Assembly (NCBI GenBank): GCA_022561895.1
Contig: JADFQH010000008.1
Coordinates: forward strand, 1 to 20,931
From: Methanobacteriota archaeon
Lineage (GTDB): Archaea > Halobacteriota > Halobacteria > Halobacteriales > Halalkalicoccaceae
DNA: 20,931 bases
Reading direction: 5' to 3'
Below are positions 1 through 7,404 of the stretch, one piece after another. The notes beneath the pieces are model-generated. The model had not been told where the DNA came from. It did not search any database and worked only from the letters and a program-made list of their open reading frames with translations. A program made the translations under genes and the position numbers. The number at the start of each line of letters is the position of its first letter. Position 1 is the first letter of the stretch.

Positions 1-236
1 TCCCGTTCGTCATGAACCCGGGCGCGTGAGAGCGCCATGCCCGCGAGTATTCCGCCCAGCAGACCCACCAATAGGGCGACCATACAATCGATACCGGAGG
101 TGAACTGCAACAGACTCACCCCTCCAAAGCCAACACCGCCATACGAGCGATGGGAACGACTGGTGGGTTCGAACGGCGATCGACGAGATCGGTTCGTAGT
201 GGTGGTCCGAACAACGATCGTGAGCGTCGGTATCAT
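1..236 (-). CDS. small membrane protein, partial (runs off left edge)
   Basis: An open frame on the minus strand starts at an ATG at 236-234, 17 bases after the stop of the DUF7344-like gene, and stays open for 78 codons to the window edge. The first ~40 residues are rich in Thr/Arg/Ser and look unlike a mature protein. From about residue 52 there is one clear hydrophobic helix (MVALLVGLLGGILAGMALSR) followed by charged residues. The real start may therefore be the GTG at 119 or the ATG at 83. Placement directly behind the regulator suggests co-transcription. I do not recognise the family; the alternative is that this is non-coding DNA with a chance open frame. Confidence 0.35.
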   Translation of the reverse strand, partial: MIPTLTIVVRTTTTNRSRRSPFEPTSRSHRSYGGVGFGGVSLLQFTSGIDCMVALLVGLLGGILAGMALSRARVHDER

Positions 237-252
237 CGTATTCGAAGCGGTG

Positions 253-816
253 TCAGTCCTCCGACCACCGAACAAACCCCACCGTGACAACGGCGTACAT
301 CGCCGTGATCAGGATCGCCAGTCCAAGGCTAGTAAGCGGAACGCTCCCCAGCCAAGCGAGAGCTATGAGGAGGATACTGACGACAGTCGCCCCGCCGTAG
401 TACTGTGTCCACTTCGTGTTCACAGCGGTTTGTTCTGACTCATCAGTCTCGTCGAGATAGCGCGCCACCTGATCTGCAAGCGGCGTTCGTTCGACGACTC
501 CTCGGCTGCGATTGTACGTGATGAGGTCGAAGTCAGCGAGCTTCGGAAGGTGGGACTGATACAACGCGATATACACGCGCTGGCGTTGGTCGGACGTAAG
601 TTGTTGAACGGTCGTGTCGTGTTCCCACGCAGCGACCTGTTCTGCGATATCACGCATGTCAACAGGCCCCTCGGTGTCCGAGAGGTACTGAAGCACACGG
701 CGACGACGTTCGTTCTGGAGAATATGGAACGTGTCGTCCATCGAAAGAGAGTGTTCGGGAGGAGCAACCTCTACAGCGTCGTTCGAAGAGGACTGCTCCG
801 CATTGACGGTCGACAT
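253..816 (-). CDS. DUF7344-like winged-helix protein with two C-terminal membrane helices
   Basis: The 187-residue product has a haloarchaeal winged-helix domain at about 26-125. Its opening (FHILQNERRRRVLQYL) is the hallmark of the DUF7344 group, followed by a helix-turn-helix and a wing ending near RGVVERTPLAD. Two hydrophobic segments follow, about 140-157 and 162-183, with a short charged tail, so the DNA-binding domain would be held at the inner face of the membrane. Family members are usually called hypothetical or HTH proteins; target genes are unknown. A TATA-like GGTTTATTATGC lies about 37 bases upstream of the ATG, predicting a very short leader. A 10-bp tandem repeat lies just beyond it. 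The start is supported by that promoter spacing. Confidence 0.8.
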   Translation of the reverse strand: MSTVNAEQSSSNDAVEVAPPEHSLSMDDTFHILQNERRRRVLQYLSDTEGPVDMRDIAEQVAAWEHDTTVQQLTSDQRQRVYIALYQSHLPKLADFDLITYNRSRGVVERTPLADQVARYLDETDESEQTAVNTKWTQYYGGATVVSILLIALAWLGSVPLTSLGLAILITAMYAVVTVGFVRWSED

Positions 817-849
817 TATTTCGACACAGTATGCGATATTCGCCGACGC

Positions 850-857
850 ATAATAAA
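850..857 (-). promoter_or_regulatory. TATA-like promoter of the DUF7344-like gene
   Basis: The minus strand reads TTTATTAT here, centred about 37 bases from the ATG at 816. With the usual archaeal spacing of ~26 bases from TATA to transcription start, the leader would be about 10 bases. Confidence 0.5.
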
Positions 858-883
858 CCGGCCGTTGTTCCGTGTCGTTTTAA

Positions 884-904
884 ACCGTTCCAGACCGTTC
901 CAGA
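884..904. repeat. 10-bp tandem repeat ACCGTTCCAG x2 upstream of promoter
   Basis: Two perfect adjacent copies of ACCGTTCCAG (884-893 and 894-903), plus one further matching base, sit about 27 bases upstream of the TATA-like box at 850-857. A period of ten places both on the same face of the helix. A related GGAACAACGG (minus strand) lies nearer the TATA box. This could be an operator for the regulator itself or another factor; the role is inferred from position only. Confidence 0.5.
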
Positions 905-1092
905 AGCGAGAGCCGTCCCGAATACACTGATTTTCCGATATTTGTAACCAGACCCAAAATTAGAACGAAGGACGGTTAAAACCTGACCTAGACCGCTATA
1001 CGACGCCATAGGATGATTGAGGACAACGACAGGTCTCCGATCACTCTAGTTAATTATACAATAAAACATTATTCCTTGCGTATGGGATTGTA

Positions 1093-2034
1093 TCAAAAAT
1101 ATCGGCGAGAACTGGAGAGACGGAGAGTGGTTGTGTAGAGCGTAAGGATCTGCTCTCCCATTTCGTCGAGTCCTAATTCATCGATAACAGCCCGTCCATC
1201 GGCACGCTGGCCGTCTTTGAGTGCAGAATCGAGGGCTCGGACCAGATCGGTCGTAGATCGGCCGATGGAACAGTTTGAAACACCTTGTAGTATGTCACGA
1301 GCGAACCCCACATCGGTCGAAACCACCGGAAGATTGCACGCAGCCGCCTCTTTGATGACCATCGGGCCGCTTTCGCGTTGGGATGTGACGAGTAACGCAT
1401 CGCTCGCGTTCATCACGTACGGCATCTCCTCGTATGCGAGTCCCGATACCGTCCGTAGCTCGGCATCGACCGAGAGACGCTCGATGACCCGCTCTGCGAG
1501 TGGGTAGTTCTTCACTGCTCGCTCGCGATCGTAGGGAAAGAGGACGATCGGTTTTTCGCTTTCCCATCCCAGATACTCGCGTGCCTTTTTACGATCCATC
1601 GGACGAAACAGTTCGGTATCGACCCCGAACGGGATTACCGTGTGTGGACAGTCGAGTTCGCGCGAGACTGCCTTCGAAGGGGCGATCACCGCGTCGCTTC
1701 GATTGGCTGAAAACCGTGTCACACGATCGAGCCGGTTCGAGTAGCCCATAACCTCCGAACCCCACAGCGAGAGGACGACCGGACGGATCGGCAGCGCAAG
1801 CGCAAACGGACCGATCAGCCCGTAGTTTGCGTGAACGAGGTCGTACTCTCCATTAAACGCCTCTCGAAGCGCCTCGTGGTAAAAGCGGGCGAACTCCTCG
1901 GGTCTACGCCCGTCCGCAGGGCGTGGAACCTCGAGGACGGTGCATTCGACACCGCGTTTTTCGAGCGCGCGGATCTGCTGGTCGAAAAACGACCGGCGCG
2001 TCGTCACCAGCTGGAGAACATTAATACGTGCCAT
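1093..2034 (-). CDS. GT4-family glycosyltransferase (GT-B fold)
   Basis: The 313-residue product looks like a retaining GT4 glycosyltransferase, which transfers a sugar from a nucleotide donor at the cytoplasmic face. The N-terminal Rossmann half includes DLVHANYGLIGPFA (about 65-78) and LSLWGSEVMGY (about 88-98). The C-terminal donor-binding half has VIPFGVDTELFRP (133-145), the EX7E motif with E221 and E229 (ESGPMVIKE), and PVVSTDVGFARDIL. Donor and acceptor cannot be read from sequence. It is somewhat short for the family (350-400 is usual) but has both lobes. It is the last gene of the glycan operon, overlapping the DUF354 gene by 14 bases, so translation is probably coupled. The product ends in a basic/aromatic tail. 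Confidence 0.88.
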   Translation of the reverse strand: MARINVLQLVTTRRSFFDQQIRALEKRGVECTVLEVPRPADGRRPEEFARFYHEALREAFNGEYDLVHANYGLIGPFALALPIRPVVLSLWGSEVMGYSNRLDRVTRFSANRSDAVIAPSKAVSRELDCPHTVIPFGVDTELFRPMDRKKAREYLGWESEKPIVLFPYDRERAVKNYPLAERVIERLSVDAELRTVSGLAYEEMPYVMNASDALLVTSQRESGPMVIKEAAACNLPVVSTDVGFARDILQGVSNCSIGRSTTDLVRALDSALKDGQRADGRAVIDELGLDEMGEQILTLYTTTLRLSSSRRYF

Positions 2035-3064
2035 CGCCGGTAAGTGCTCCGAGGATCACATTCGTTGTATCGACTTTCTCGGAGAGCAGTCGGCTACGTG
2101 CACCGGTCCAATCGTGGGCCGTCTCACCCGAGAGAATCGCTTCTGCGATATCTACTCCCATCTCGTGGCGATACGCCCCCTGACAGTTGTACAGCAAGTT
2201 GTAGCGAGCTTCGAGTTCGTCGGTGTAGCCCATACGGAGCGTGTTGACGTAGACCGCGGGCGTTCCCAGCACGGCACTTTCTGCGGCCATGGTCGCGCCC
2301 TCGCCCAAAAAGAGCGCTGCCCCTGCAAGCAGGTCGTGCATTCTGTGGGGTGCGATATCGACCTGCCGGTCGCGCACGCGCGGGGGAATGTTGCCTTCGG
2401 CGGTAATGAGCACCGTCGTCCCGGTGGCTTCCAAGCGGTCGACGACTTCGCCCACGTCGTCGATCCCGCCCGCACCGGCGTCGTGTGAAGCCTCCCACGA
2501 AACGAGTCGAAGGACGACGTATTTTTCGTCCGCTTCGAGACCGACTTCCTCGCGGATCGTTCCGTCGGGCGAAAACCGATCCGGATGGAGATACGCGAGT
2601 TCGTGATAGCCCGGATAGCGGACCTGTTTCGCACCGAAGTCGGCGTGAAAACACTCGGGTGTCCAGATTTCGTCGGCAAAGGGAGCCATCAGCTTGTTCG
2701 TCAGCGTCGCGTGCTCGGTGTCGGTAAAGACGACGCTCTTTGCGCCGGTTGCGCGGGCAACGTGCGCAACGGCCGACCCGCCGATCGCGGTCATCACGTC
2801 GGGTTCGAACTCGCGGGCGTGAGCCAGCATTTTCGCCTCGTAGAGCGCCTGTGAAGCGATCAGTCGAATCCCCGATCCGGATCTCCCGAGAACCTCGTAC
2901 TCGAAGCCGTAGGCGTCGAGCAAGTCGGTTGCTACTTCCGAATCACGCACGACGATCGAGATCTCGTACTCCGCAGCGAGTTCGCGAATGGCGTGTTTGT
3001 AGAAATGGACGTGTGCTGGGTGCTGGATGGCGATCAGCAGCCGCTCAGAGTTTTCGGTAGGCAT
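2021..3064 (-). CDS. DUF354 family protein, predicted GT-B-fold sugar-nucleotide enzyme
   Basis: The 347-residue product matches archaeal DUF354 proteins in length and layout: LLIAIQHPAHVHFYKHAI near the N-terminus (about 9-26), a central AIGGSAVAHVARATGAKSVVFTDTE (about 93-117) and a C-terminal FLGEGATMAAESAVLGTPAVYV (about 252-273). The last segment resembles the nucleotide-sugar binding region of GT-B enzymes and the UDP-GlcNAc 2-epimerase superfamily. Members are common in archaeal polysaccharide clusters; they are assumed to be glycosyltransferases but, to my knowledge, remain poorly characterised. It overlaps the preceding dehydrogenase by 20 bases and the following glycosyltransferase by 14, marking it as an integral operon member. 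It might instead supply a sugar-epimerase step. Confidence 0.85.
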   Translation of the reverse strand: MPTENSERLLIAIQHPAHVHFYKHAIRELAAEYEISIVVRDSEVATDLLDAYGFEYEVLGRSGSGIRLIASQALYEAKMLAHAREFEPDVMTAIGGSAVAHVARATGAKSVVFTDTEHATLTNKLMAPFADEIWTPECFHADFGAKQVRYPGYHELAYLHPDRFSPDGTIREEVGLEADEKYVVLRLVSWEASHDAGAGGIDDVGEVVDRLEATGTTVLITAEGNIPPRVRDRQVDIAPHRMHDLLAGAALFLGEGATMAAESAVLGTPAVYVNTLRMGYTDELEARYNLLYNCQGAYRHEMGVDIAEAILSGETAHDWTGARSRLLSEKVDTTNVILGALTGDGTY

Positions 3065-4340
3065 ACCCCGACTCCTCGACTGCGTCGCTATCCAAAACGC
3101 CCTTCACATCGACGAACACCGGATCCTCCGCGAGCTGCTCCTTTGCAGCATCGAGATCGAGATCATCGAGGATCGCGTCGTGAGGGGTCGCCAGAACGAT
3201 CCCGTCTGCGCCCTCGAACTCCATCGCAGAAAGCGGGTCGATCCCGAACGACTCGCGGATCCGCTCGTCGGGCGCAAGCGGATCGTAGCCATCACAGGTG
3301 ATGCCGTACTCGTCGAGTGTAGTGATGACGCCGCCGATTTCGGAGGTCCGAAGGTCCCCAACGTTTGGTTTGTACGCCAGCCCGAGTACGACCAAGCGGC
3401 TTTCTTGGAGGACTTTCCCGGACTCGTTGAGCGCCTTCAACGCGAGTTCGGCCGTGTGTTTGGGCATGTACTCGTTGACTTCTCGTGCCTGAAGGATGAG
3501 TTTGGGCGAGTAGCCCGCACGTTCGGAGCCATGCACCAAAAACAGCGGGTCGACCGGGATGCAGTGACCGCCGACAAGCCCCGGAGAGTACTCGTGGAAG
3601 TTCCATTTCGAGGCCGCCGCGTCGATCACCTCCTTGGTGTCGAGATCCATATGCTCACAGATCAGCGCGAGTTCGTTTACCACTGCAATGTTCACGTCGC
3701 GCTGGACGTTTTCGAGCACTTTTGCCGCCTCCGCGGTCTCGATCGTCGGCGCACGATACAGCCCCGCGTCGACGATCATCCCGTAGAGGGAAGCGAGATC
3801 TTCGAGGGTTTCTTCCGTATCACCGCTTACGATCTTGATCACCTCGCGAAGGCTCTTGTCCGTCCCCGGCGAGAGGCGTTCGGGCGAGTAGCCCATGTTG
3901 AAGTCGACACTTTGGGTCATCCCCGAGGACTCCTCGATCGCCGGGCCGAGTACGTCCCGCGTCACGCCGGGGTAGACCGTCGATTCGAGTACGACTGTCG
4001 CACCGCTTGCGAGATGCTCGCCGACGGTTCGACCGGCCGATTCGACGAAATCGAGCTTCGGATTTTTCATGCTGTCGACGGGCGTCGGAACCGTGACGAT
4101 GACGTAATCAGCGCGCTCGATCGGGGTGGGCGTCGTAGTGAACGCTATTTCACTCGAAGAGACCGCATCATCGCCGATCTCTCCGGTCGGGTCTCGACCC
4201 TCAGACAACCCCGCTATTTTCGTCTCATCCACGTCGTAGCCGATCACGTCGAGACCTTCTTCGTCGAAGGCGCTTGCAAGCGGCAGGCCAACGTAGCCCA
4301 ACCCGACGATACAGACCGTGTTATCCATAGTATCAAGCAT
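3045..4340 (-). CDS. UDP-N-acetyl-hexosamine 6-dehydrogenase, TviB/WbpO/WbpA-like
   Basis: This NAD-dependent enzyme oxidises the C6 hydroxyl of a UDP-sugar to a carboxylate in two steps. Counting from the chosen start, the Rossmann motif GLGYVG is at about 13-18, YSPERLSPG at about 151-159, the conserved lysine 207 lies in ETAEAAKVLEN, and the catalytic cysteine 260 lies in GLVGGHCIPVDP. The C-terminal domain contains LGLAYKPNVGDLRTS. The stretch from KWNF to the cysteine motif resembles the TviB/WbpO subgroup acting on UDP-GlcNAc or UDP-GalNAc. The frame stays open upstream to 4370, but the ATG at 4340 gives an 8-base overlap (ATGCTTGA) with the preceding stop, as at other junctions in this operon. 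The ATG at 4328 is also possible. It is the second 6-dehydrogenase in a row. Confidence 0.9.
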   Translation of the reverse strand: MLDTMDNTVCIVGLGYVGLPLASAFDEEGLDVIGYDVDETKIAGLSEGRDPTGEIGDDAVSSSEIAFTTTPTPIERADYVIVTVPTPVDSMKNPKLDFVESAGRTVGEHLASGATVVLESTVYPGVTRDVLGPAIEESSGMTQSVDFNMGYSPERLSPGTDKSLREVIKIVSGDTEETLEDLASLYGMIVDAGLYRAPTIETAEAAKVLENVQRDVNIAVVNELALICEHMDLDTKEVIDAAASKWNFHEYSPGLVGGHCIPVDPLFLVHGSERAGYSPKLILQAREVNEYMPKHTAELALKALNESGKVLQESRLVVLGLAYKPNVGDLRTSEIGGVITTLDEYGITCDGYDPLAPDERIRESFGIDPLSAMEFEGADGIVLATPHDAILDDLDLDAAKEQLAEDPVFVDVKGVLDSDAVEESGYAYRKL

Positions 4341-5724
4341 TGATTCCGATTCCTCTGTAGTAGATTCCATTGGTGTTCTGTAGCTCCGTCAGTGCTTGGC
4401 GGCCATCGACGACCACCAGCGGATCGCCAGCCGCAAGCGAGGGGATATCGACCCCTTCGAACTCGGTCTGTGCCGTAACCAGCACGACCGCGTCGTAGCG
4501 CTGTTTGCACGCACTGTCGAGGGCTTCAACTACTGCCCCTGCGTTCTCGAACGGTTCGTGAGTGTCCGTGACCGGATCCACTGCCGTGACGTTCGCGCCC
4601 GCACTTGCGAGGCGCTCGATGACGCCGACTGCGGGCGTTGCGCGCAGTTCGTCGACACCGGCACGGTAGGTGAGTCCGAGCACTAACACATCGCTTCCCT
4701 CGCTCTCTTTGCCGTGTTTCGCAAGTCCCGAAAGGGCAAGCTCCGCCGTGTAGGTCGGCATCGTATCGTTGATCTCGCGCGAAAGCTCCATCAGCCGCGA
4801 GTCGCTCTCGAAGCGCTGGATCAGAAAGTGCGGGTAGTAGGGAATACAGTGTCCGCCGACGCCCGCACCCGGAATGTGGAGATCACAAAAGGGCTGGGTG
4901 TTCGCCGCCTCGATCGCCTCCAACACGCTGATCTCGAGTTCCTCTCCGTGCTTCGTAAGCTCGTTTGCAAGCGCGATGTTCACATCGCGGTAGACGCCTT
5001 CGAACACCTTGACAGCCTCTGCAGTCGTCGCATCGGTAACGGGAATAATCTCCTGACTGTTGATCTCGCCGTAGATCAGCTCGGCAACCCGAGTACTCTC
5101 CCTATCGATCCCGCCGACGATCTTGGGGTACGCTCCCCGAATATCTTCGAGCGCGCGCCCGCTTGCGGTTCGTTCGGGACAGAACGCGACACCGAACTCG
5201 TCTCGACTGAGTCCGCTTTCTTCTGCGAGCAGCGGCGCAACAACGTCACGACACGTCCTCGGGGGAACCGTCGATTCGAGGATCACCTGATCGCCGGCTT
5301 CCAGACCCGAGGCGATCTCTTCCATGACCGATTCGACGACCGAGAGATCCGGTTTGCTGTTCTCATCGACCAGTGTGGGAACGATCACGACGTGGACTCG
5401 CGCCTCGTTTGCTGCTGTTTGACCGTTGGTCGTTGCGGAAAGCGCTCCTGAACTGGTAACCTCGCTCACGAGATCGGAGAGACCGGGTTCACCGACGATG
5501 TGGTTCTCACCCGCTGAAACCGATTCGACCACGGCAGGATCGACGTCCATCCCGGTGACGTTGCCGGTCACGTCCGCATAAACCGACGCGAGCGGCAGCC
5601 CCATCTTTCCTAACCCATAAACCGCAACGGGAACCTCGCCGTTTCGCAATGCAGTGCGTTGTTCGTCCGCCGATGCCTCCGAGCCGTAGAGCGCCGTTGC
5701 GCCCTGTGAAATGCTATCAGTCAT
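4333..5724 (-). CDS. wecC-like: UDP-N-acetyl-D-mannosamine dehydrogenase-like nucleotide-sugar dehydrogenase
   Basis: The 463-residue product has the three-domain layout of UDP-sugar 6-dehydrogenases: a Rossmann motif GLGKMG at 37-42, FCPERTASGRALEDI at about 181-195, lysine 239 in TAEAVKVFEG, and catalytic cysteine 293 in GAGVGGHCIPYYPHFL. The FCPER and PGAGVGGHC signatures resemble the WecC-type UDP-ManNAc dehydrogenase group, unlike the TviB-like gene that follows. The frame is open upstream to 5862, but those 46 residues are Arg/Pro-rich and lie over the acetyltransferase gene. The ATG at 5724 gives an ATGACTGA overlap with its stop, and I take it as the start. About 30 residues precede the Rossmann fold, more than usual. 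Confidence 0.88.
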   Translation of the reverse strand: MTDSISQGATALYGSEASADEQRTALRNGEVPVAVYGLGKMGLPLASVYADVTGNVTGMDVDPAVVESVSAGENHIVGEPGLSDLVSEVTSSGALSATTNGQTAANEARVHVVIVPTLVDENSKPDLSVVESVMEEIASGLEAGDQVILESTVPPRTCRDVVAPLLAEESGLSRDEFGVAFCPERTASGRALEDIRGAYPKIVGGIDRESTRVAELIYGEINSQEIIPVTDATTAEAVKVFEGVYRDVNIALANELTKHGEELEISVLEAIEAANTQPFCDLHIPGAGVGGHCIPYYPHFLIQRFESDSRLMELSREINDTMPTYTAELALSGLAKHGKESEGSDVLVLGLTYRAGVDELRATPAVGVIERLASAGANVTAVDPVTDTHEPFENAGAVVEALDSACKQRYDAVVLVTAQTEFEGVDIPSLAAGDPLVVVDGRQALTELQNTNGIYYRGIGINA

Positions 5725-6310
5725 GAAGTTGGTTCGCTCCCGCCAAGGAGTCGGGAAGGTCGTGGTGTCGGGCAGGCGCACCGAGCGCGAGGGTTTCTGG
5801 AGGAACGTCCTCGGTAACGGTCGCACCCGCAGCGACGAACGATCCCGCGCCGATCCGAACACCGGGGAGGATCGTCGCGTTCGCGCCGACGGAGACGCCG
5901 TCTTCGAGCGTCGGGCCGACGAGATCCGCGTCCTTGCGGACCGGATACGGATCGTTCGTCATCACCGCCCGCGGTCCCACGAAAACGTTCGAACCGATCG
6001 TCGTCTCGGTGGGAATATACACCCCAGTTTGGAGACTGACGTGCGAGCCGATCTCCGTCGCGCCGTCGATCACCGTATCGGTTCCGACGATCACGCCGTC
6101 ACCGATCGTCGTTTGTTCCCTGATGAGGGCGTTATGTCCCGTAATGAGGTCGTTGCCGATCTCGACATCACAGTAGACGATCGTCCCCTTTCGAATGCGA
6201 GCGCGGTCGCCGACGATCGCTGGAGCGGCCGACTCGTCGTGGACGTAGCCCACCGAATCGGGATCGTCGATCACACAGTCATTACCAAGTGTGACGCGTG
6301 TTTCAGTCAT
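5717..6310 (-). CDS. wbpD-like: left-handed beta-helix N-acetyltransferase, WbpD/WlbB-like
   Basis: The 197-residue product consists of hexapeptide repeats ([IVL]Gxxxx), which form a left-handed parallel beta-helix. It includes IGNDLITGHNALIREQTTIG, the loop segment NVFVGPRAVMTNDPYPVR (about 108-125), and the closing GAPAR. The length and loop fit the WbpD/WlbB group, which acetylates the 3-amino group of UDP-2-acetamido-3-amino-2,3-dideoxy-glucuronate using acetyl-CoA. Aminotransferase, 3-oxidoreductase and 6-dehydrogenase genes around it support that role. It is separated from the oxidoreductase gene by 107 AT-rich bases carrying a candidate internal promoter, so it may head a second transcript. 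Other sugar acetyltransferases share the fold, so the exact substrate is inferred from context. Confidence 0.87.
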   Translation of the reverse strand: MTETRVTLGNDCVIDDPDSVGYVHDESAAPAIVGDRARIRKGTIVYCDVEIGNDLITGHNALIREQTTIGDGVIVGTDTVIDGATEIGSHVSLQTGVYIPTETTIGSNVFVGPRAVMTNDPYPVRKDADLVGPTLEDGVSVGANATILPGVRIGAGSFVAAGATVTEDVPPETLALGAPARHHDLPDSLAGANQLHD

Positions 6311-6393
6311 TCGACGGTCCCTGAGTGTATTTCGTCTCCGTCGGGCGGATCGTTTGCATGTGAGCTATAGAATGCTGTCGTCGTTCAAATTAG

Positions 6394-6412
6394 TTACTAT
6401 ACGATACATAAA
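6394..6412 (-). promoter_or_regulatory. candidate internal promoter of the glycan operon
   Basis: Two TATA-like sequences are adjacent on the minus strand: TTTATGTA (6405-6412) and TATAGTAA within ATCGTATAGTAA (6394-6405). They lie 80-100 bases upstream of the acetyltransferase ATG in an AT-rich gap within an otherwise overlapping gene series. The second element recurs upstream of two other genes in the window. Confidence 0.45.
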
Positions 6413-6417
6413 TTATG

Positions 6418-7404
6418 CTATACGGTGTCGGTCGGAGCGGTTTTTTCGTGGGAGGCTAGCTGATCGATCTCGCGGGCGAGCGAGAGCGCGCGAAGCCCGT
6501 CCGCACCGGTGACGATCGGTTCGGAGTCGGTTCTGACGGCTTCGGCGAACGCCGAGAGTTCGTTCTTCAACGGCTCGCGGCGCTCGACGAGCACCTGCTC
6601 GACGATGTTCTCGTGACGATACCGAAACCCTTCCTGTCTGACGTACTCGGGGAGCGACTGGCGCGTAATCTCGATCGACTGGTCGATGTAGTCGACGATC
6701 ACGCGACAGCTCTCTGCGGTGATCGTCAGTTCGCGCACCTTCTGTTGGGTGACGCGACTCGCCGTGAGCTGACCGATGCAGCCCGAAGGCGTCTGGATCG
6801 TTGCGGTCGCGTAGTTCGACTCGCGCGTGCCCGCGGCGTGGACCTTCTCGATCTCCTCGCCGAAGATCGAACAGAGGATGTCGAGATCGTGGATCATCAG
6901 GTCCATGACGGCGGTGTCGTCGATCTCCCGTTCGAGCGGGGGACCGAGCCGCCGTGCCTCGATCGCGATGATATCGAGATCGTCGAGAAGTCCCATCAGC
7001 GTCATCACCGCCGGGTTGAACCGCTCGATATGGCCGACCTGCAAAAGGATATTCCGTTGATCGGCGAACTCGATCAGCTCCCGGCCGTTATCGAGTTCAT
7101 CGACGAACGGCTTTTCGATGAGAACGTGGACGCCCGCCGCGATACATTCGCGTGCGGTTTTGTAATGAAACTGTGTCGGGACGGCAATCGAAACGACATC
7201 GACGGATTCGAGTAGTTCATCCATCTCCAACGCAGCCGTTCCAAACGCATCCGCGACCGATCCGGCCTGTTCCATATTCACGTCGTGAATCCCAACGAGA
7301 GCGGTTTCGGGAAGCTCGCGATACACTCGAACGTGGTTCTGGCCCATGCTGCCGACGCCGATGACGCCCGCGCGGATCGGTGGCTGTTCGGACTGTTCAG
7401 ACAT
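6418..7404 (-). CDS. wbpB-like: Gfo/Idh/MocA sugar oxidoreductase, WbpB/WlbA-like 3-dehydrogenase
   Basis: The 328-residue product has an N-terminal NAD-binding fold (GVIGVGSMGQNHVR, glycines 16, 18 and 21), the EKP motif with lysine 98, VGHIERFNP with histidine 125, and MDLMIHDLD (about 167-174) with histidine 172 in the C-terminal domain. This set is typical of the family and close in layout to WbpB/WlbA enzymes, which oxidise C3 of UDP-N-acetylglucuronic acid to a 3-keto sugar. It overlaps the upstream aminotransferase by 8 bases (ATGTCTGA), fitting a coupled oxidase and transaminase pair as in the Wbp pathway. Substrate is inferred from context; the family also includes inositol and glucose oxidoreductases. 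Confidence 0.88.
   Translation of the reverse strand: MSEQSEQPPIRAGVIGVGSMGQNHVRVYRELPETALVGIHDVNMEQAGSVADAFGTAALEMDELLESVDVVSIAVPTQFHYKTARECIAAGVHVLIEKPFVDELDNGRELIEFADQRNILLQVGHIERFNPAVMTLMGLLDDLDIIAIEARRLGPPLEREIDDTAVMDLMIHDLDILCSIFGEEIEKVHAAGTRESNYATATIQTPSGCIGQLTASRVTQQKVRELTITAESCRVIVDYIDQSIEITRQSLPEYVRQEGFRYRHENIVEQVLVERREPLKNELSAFAEAVRTDSEPIVTGADGLRALSLAREIDQLASHEKTAPTDTV

Noticed and set aside
3027..4343. 438-codon open frame on the plus strand
   Set aside because: It is antisense to the TviB-like dehydrogenase, which has clear motifs; the plus-strand product is Arg/Asp/Val-rich with no recognisable domain, typical of GC-rich shadow frames.
4714..5451. 245-codon plus-strand frame
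   Set aside because: Antisense shadow of the WecC-like dehydrogenase with no motif or promoter.
5725..5862. 46-residue N-terminal extension of the WecC-like dehydrogenase
   Set aside because: Arg/Pro-rich, overlaps the acetyltransferase gene by over 140 bases, and a family-like start at 5724 gives the standard short overlap.
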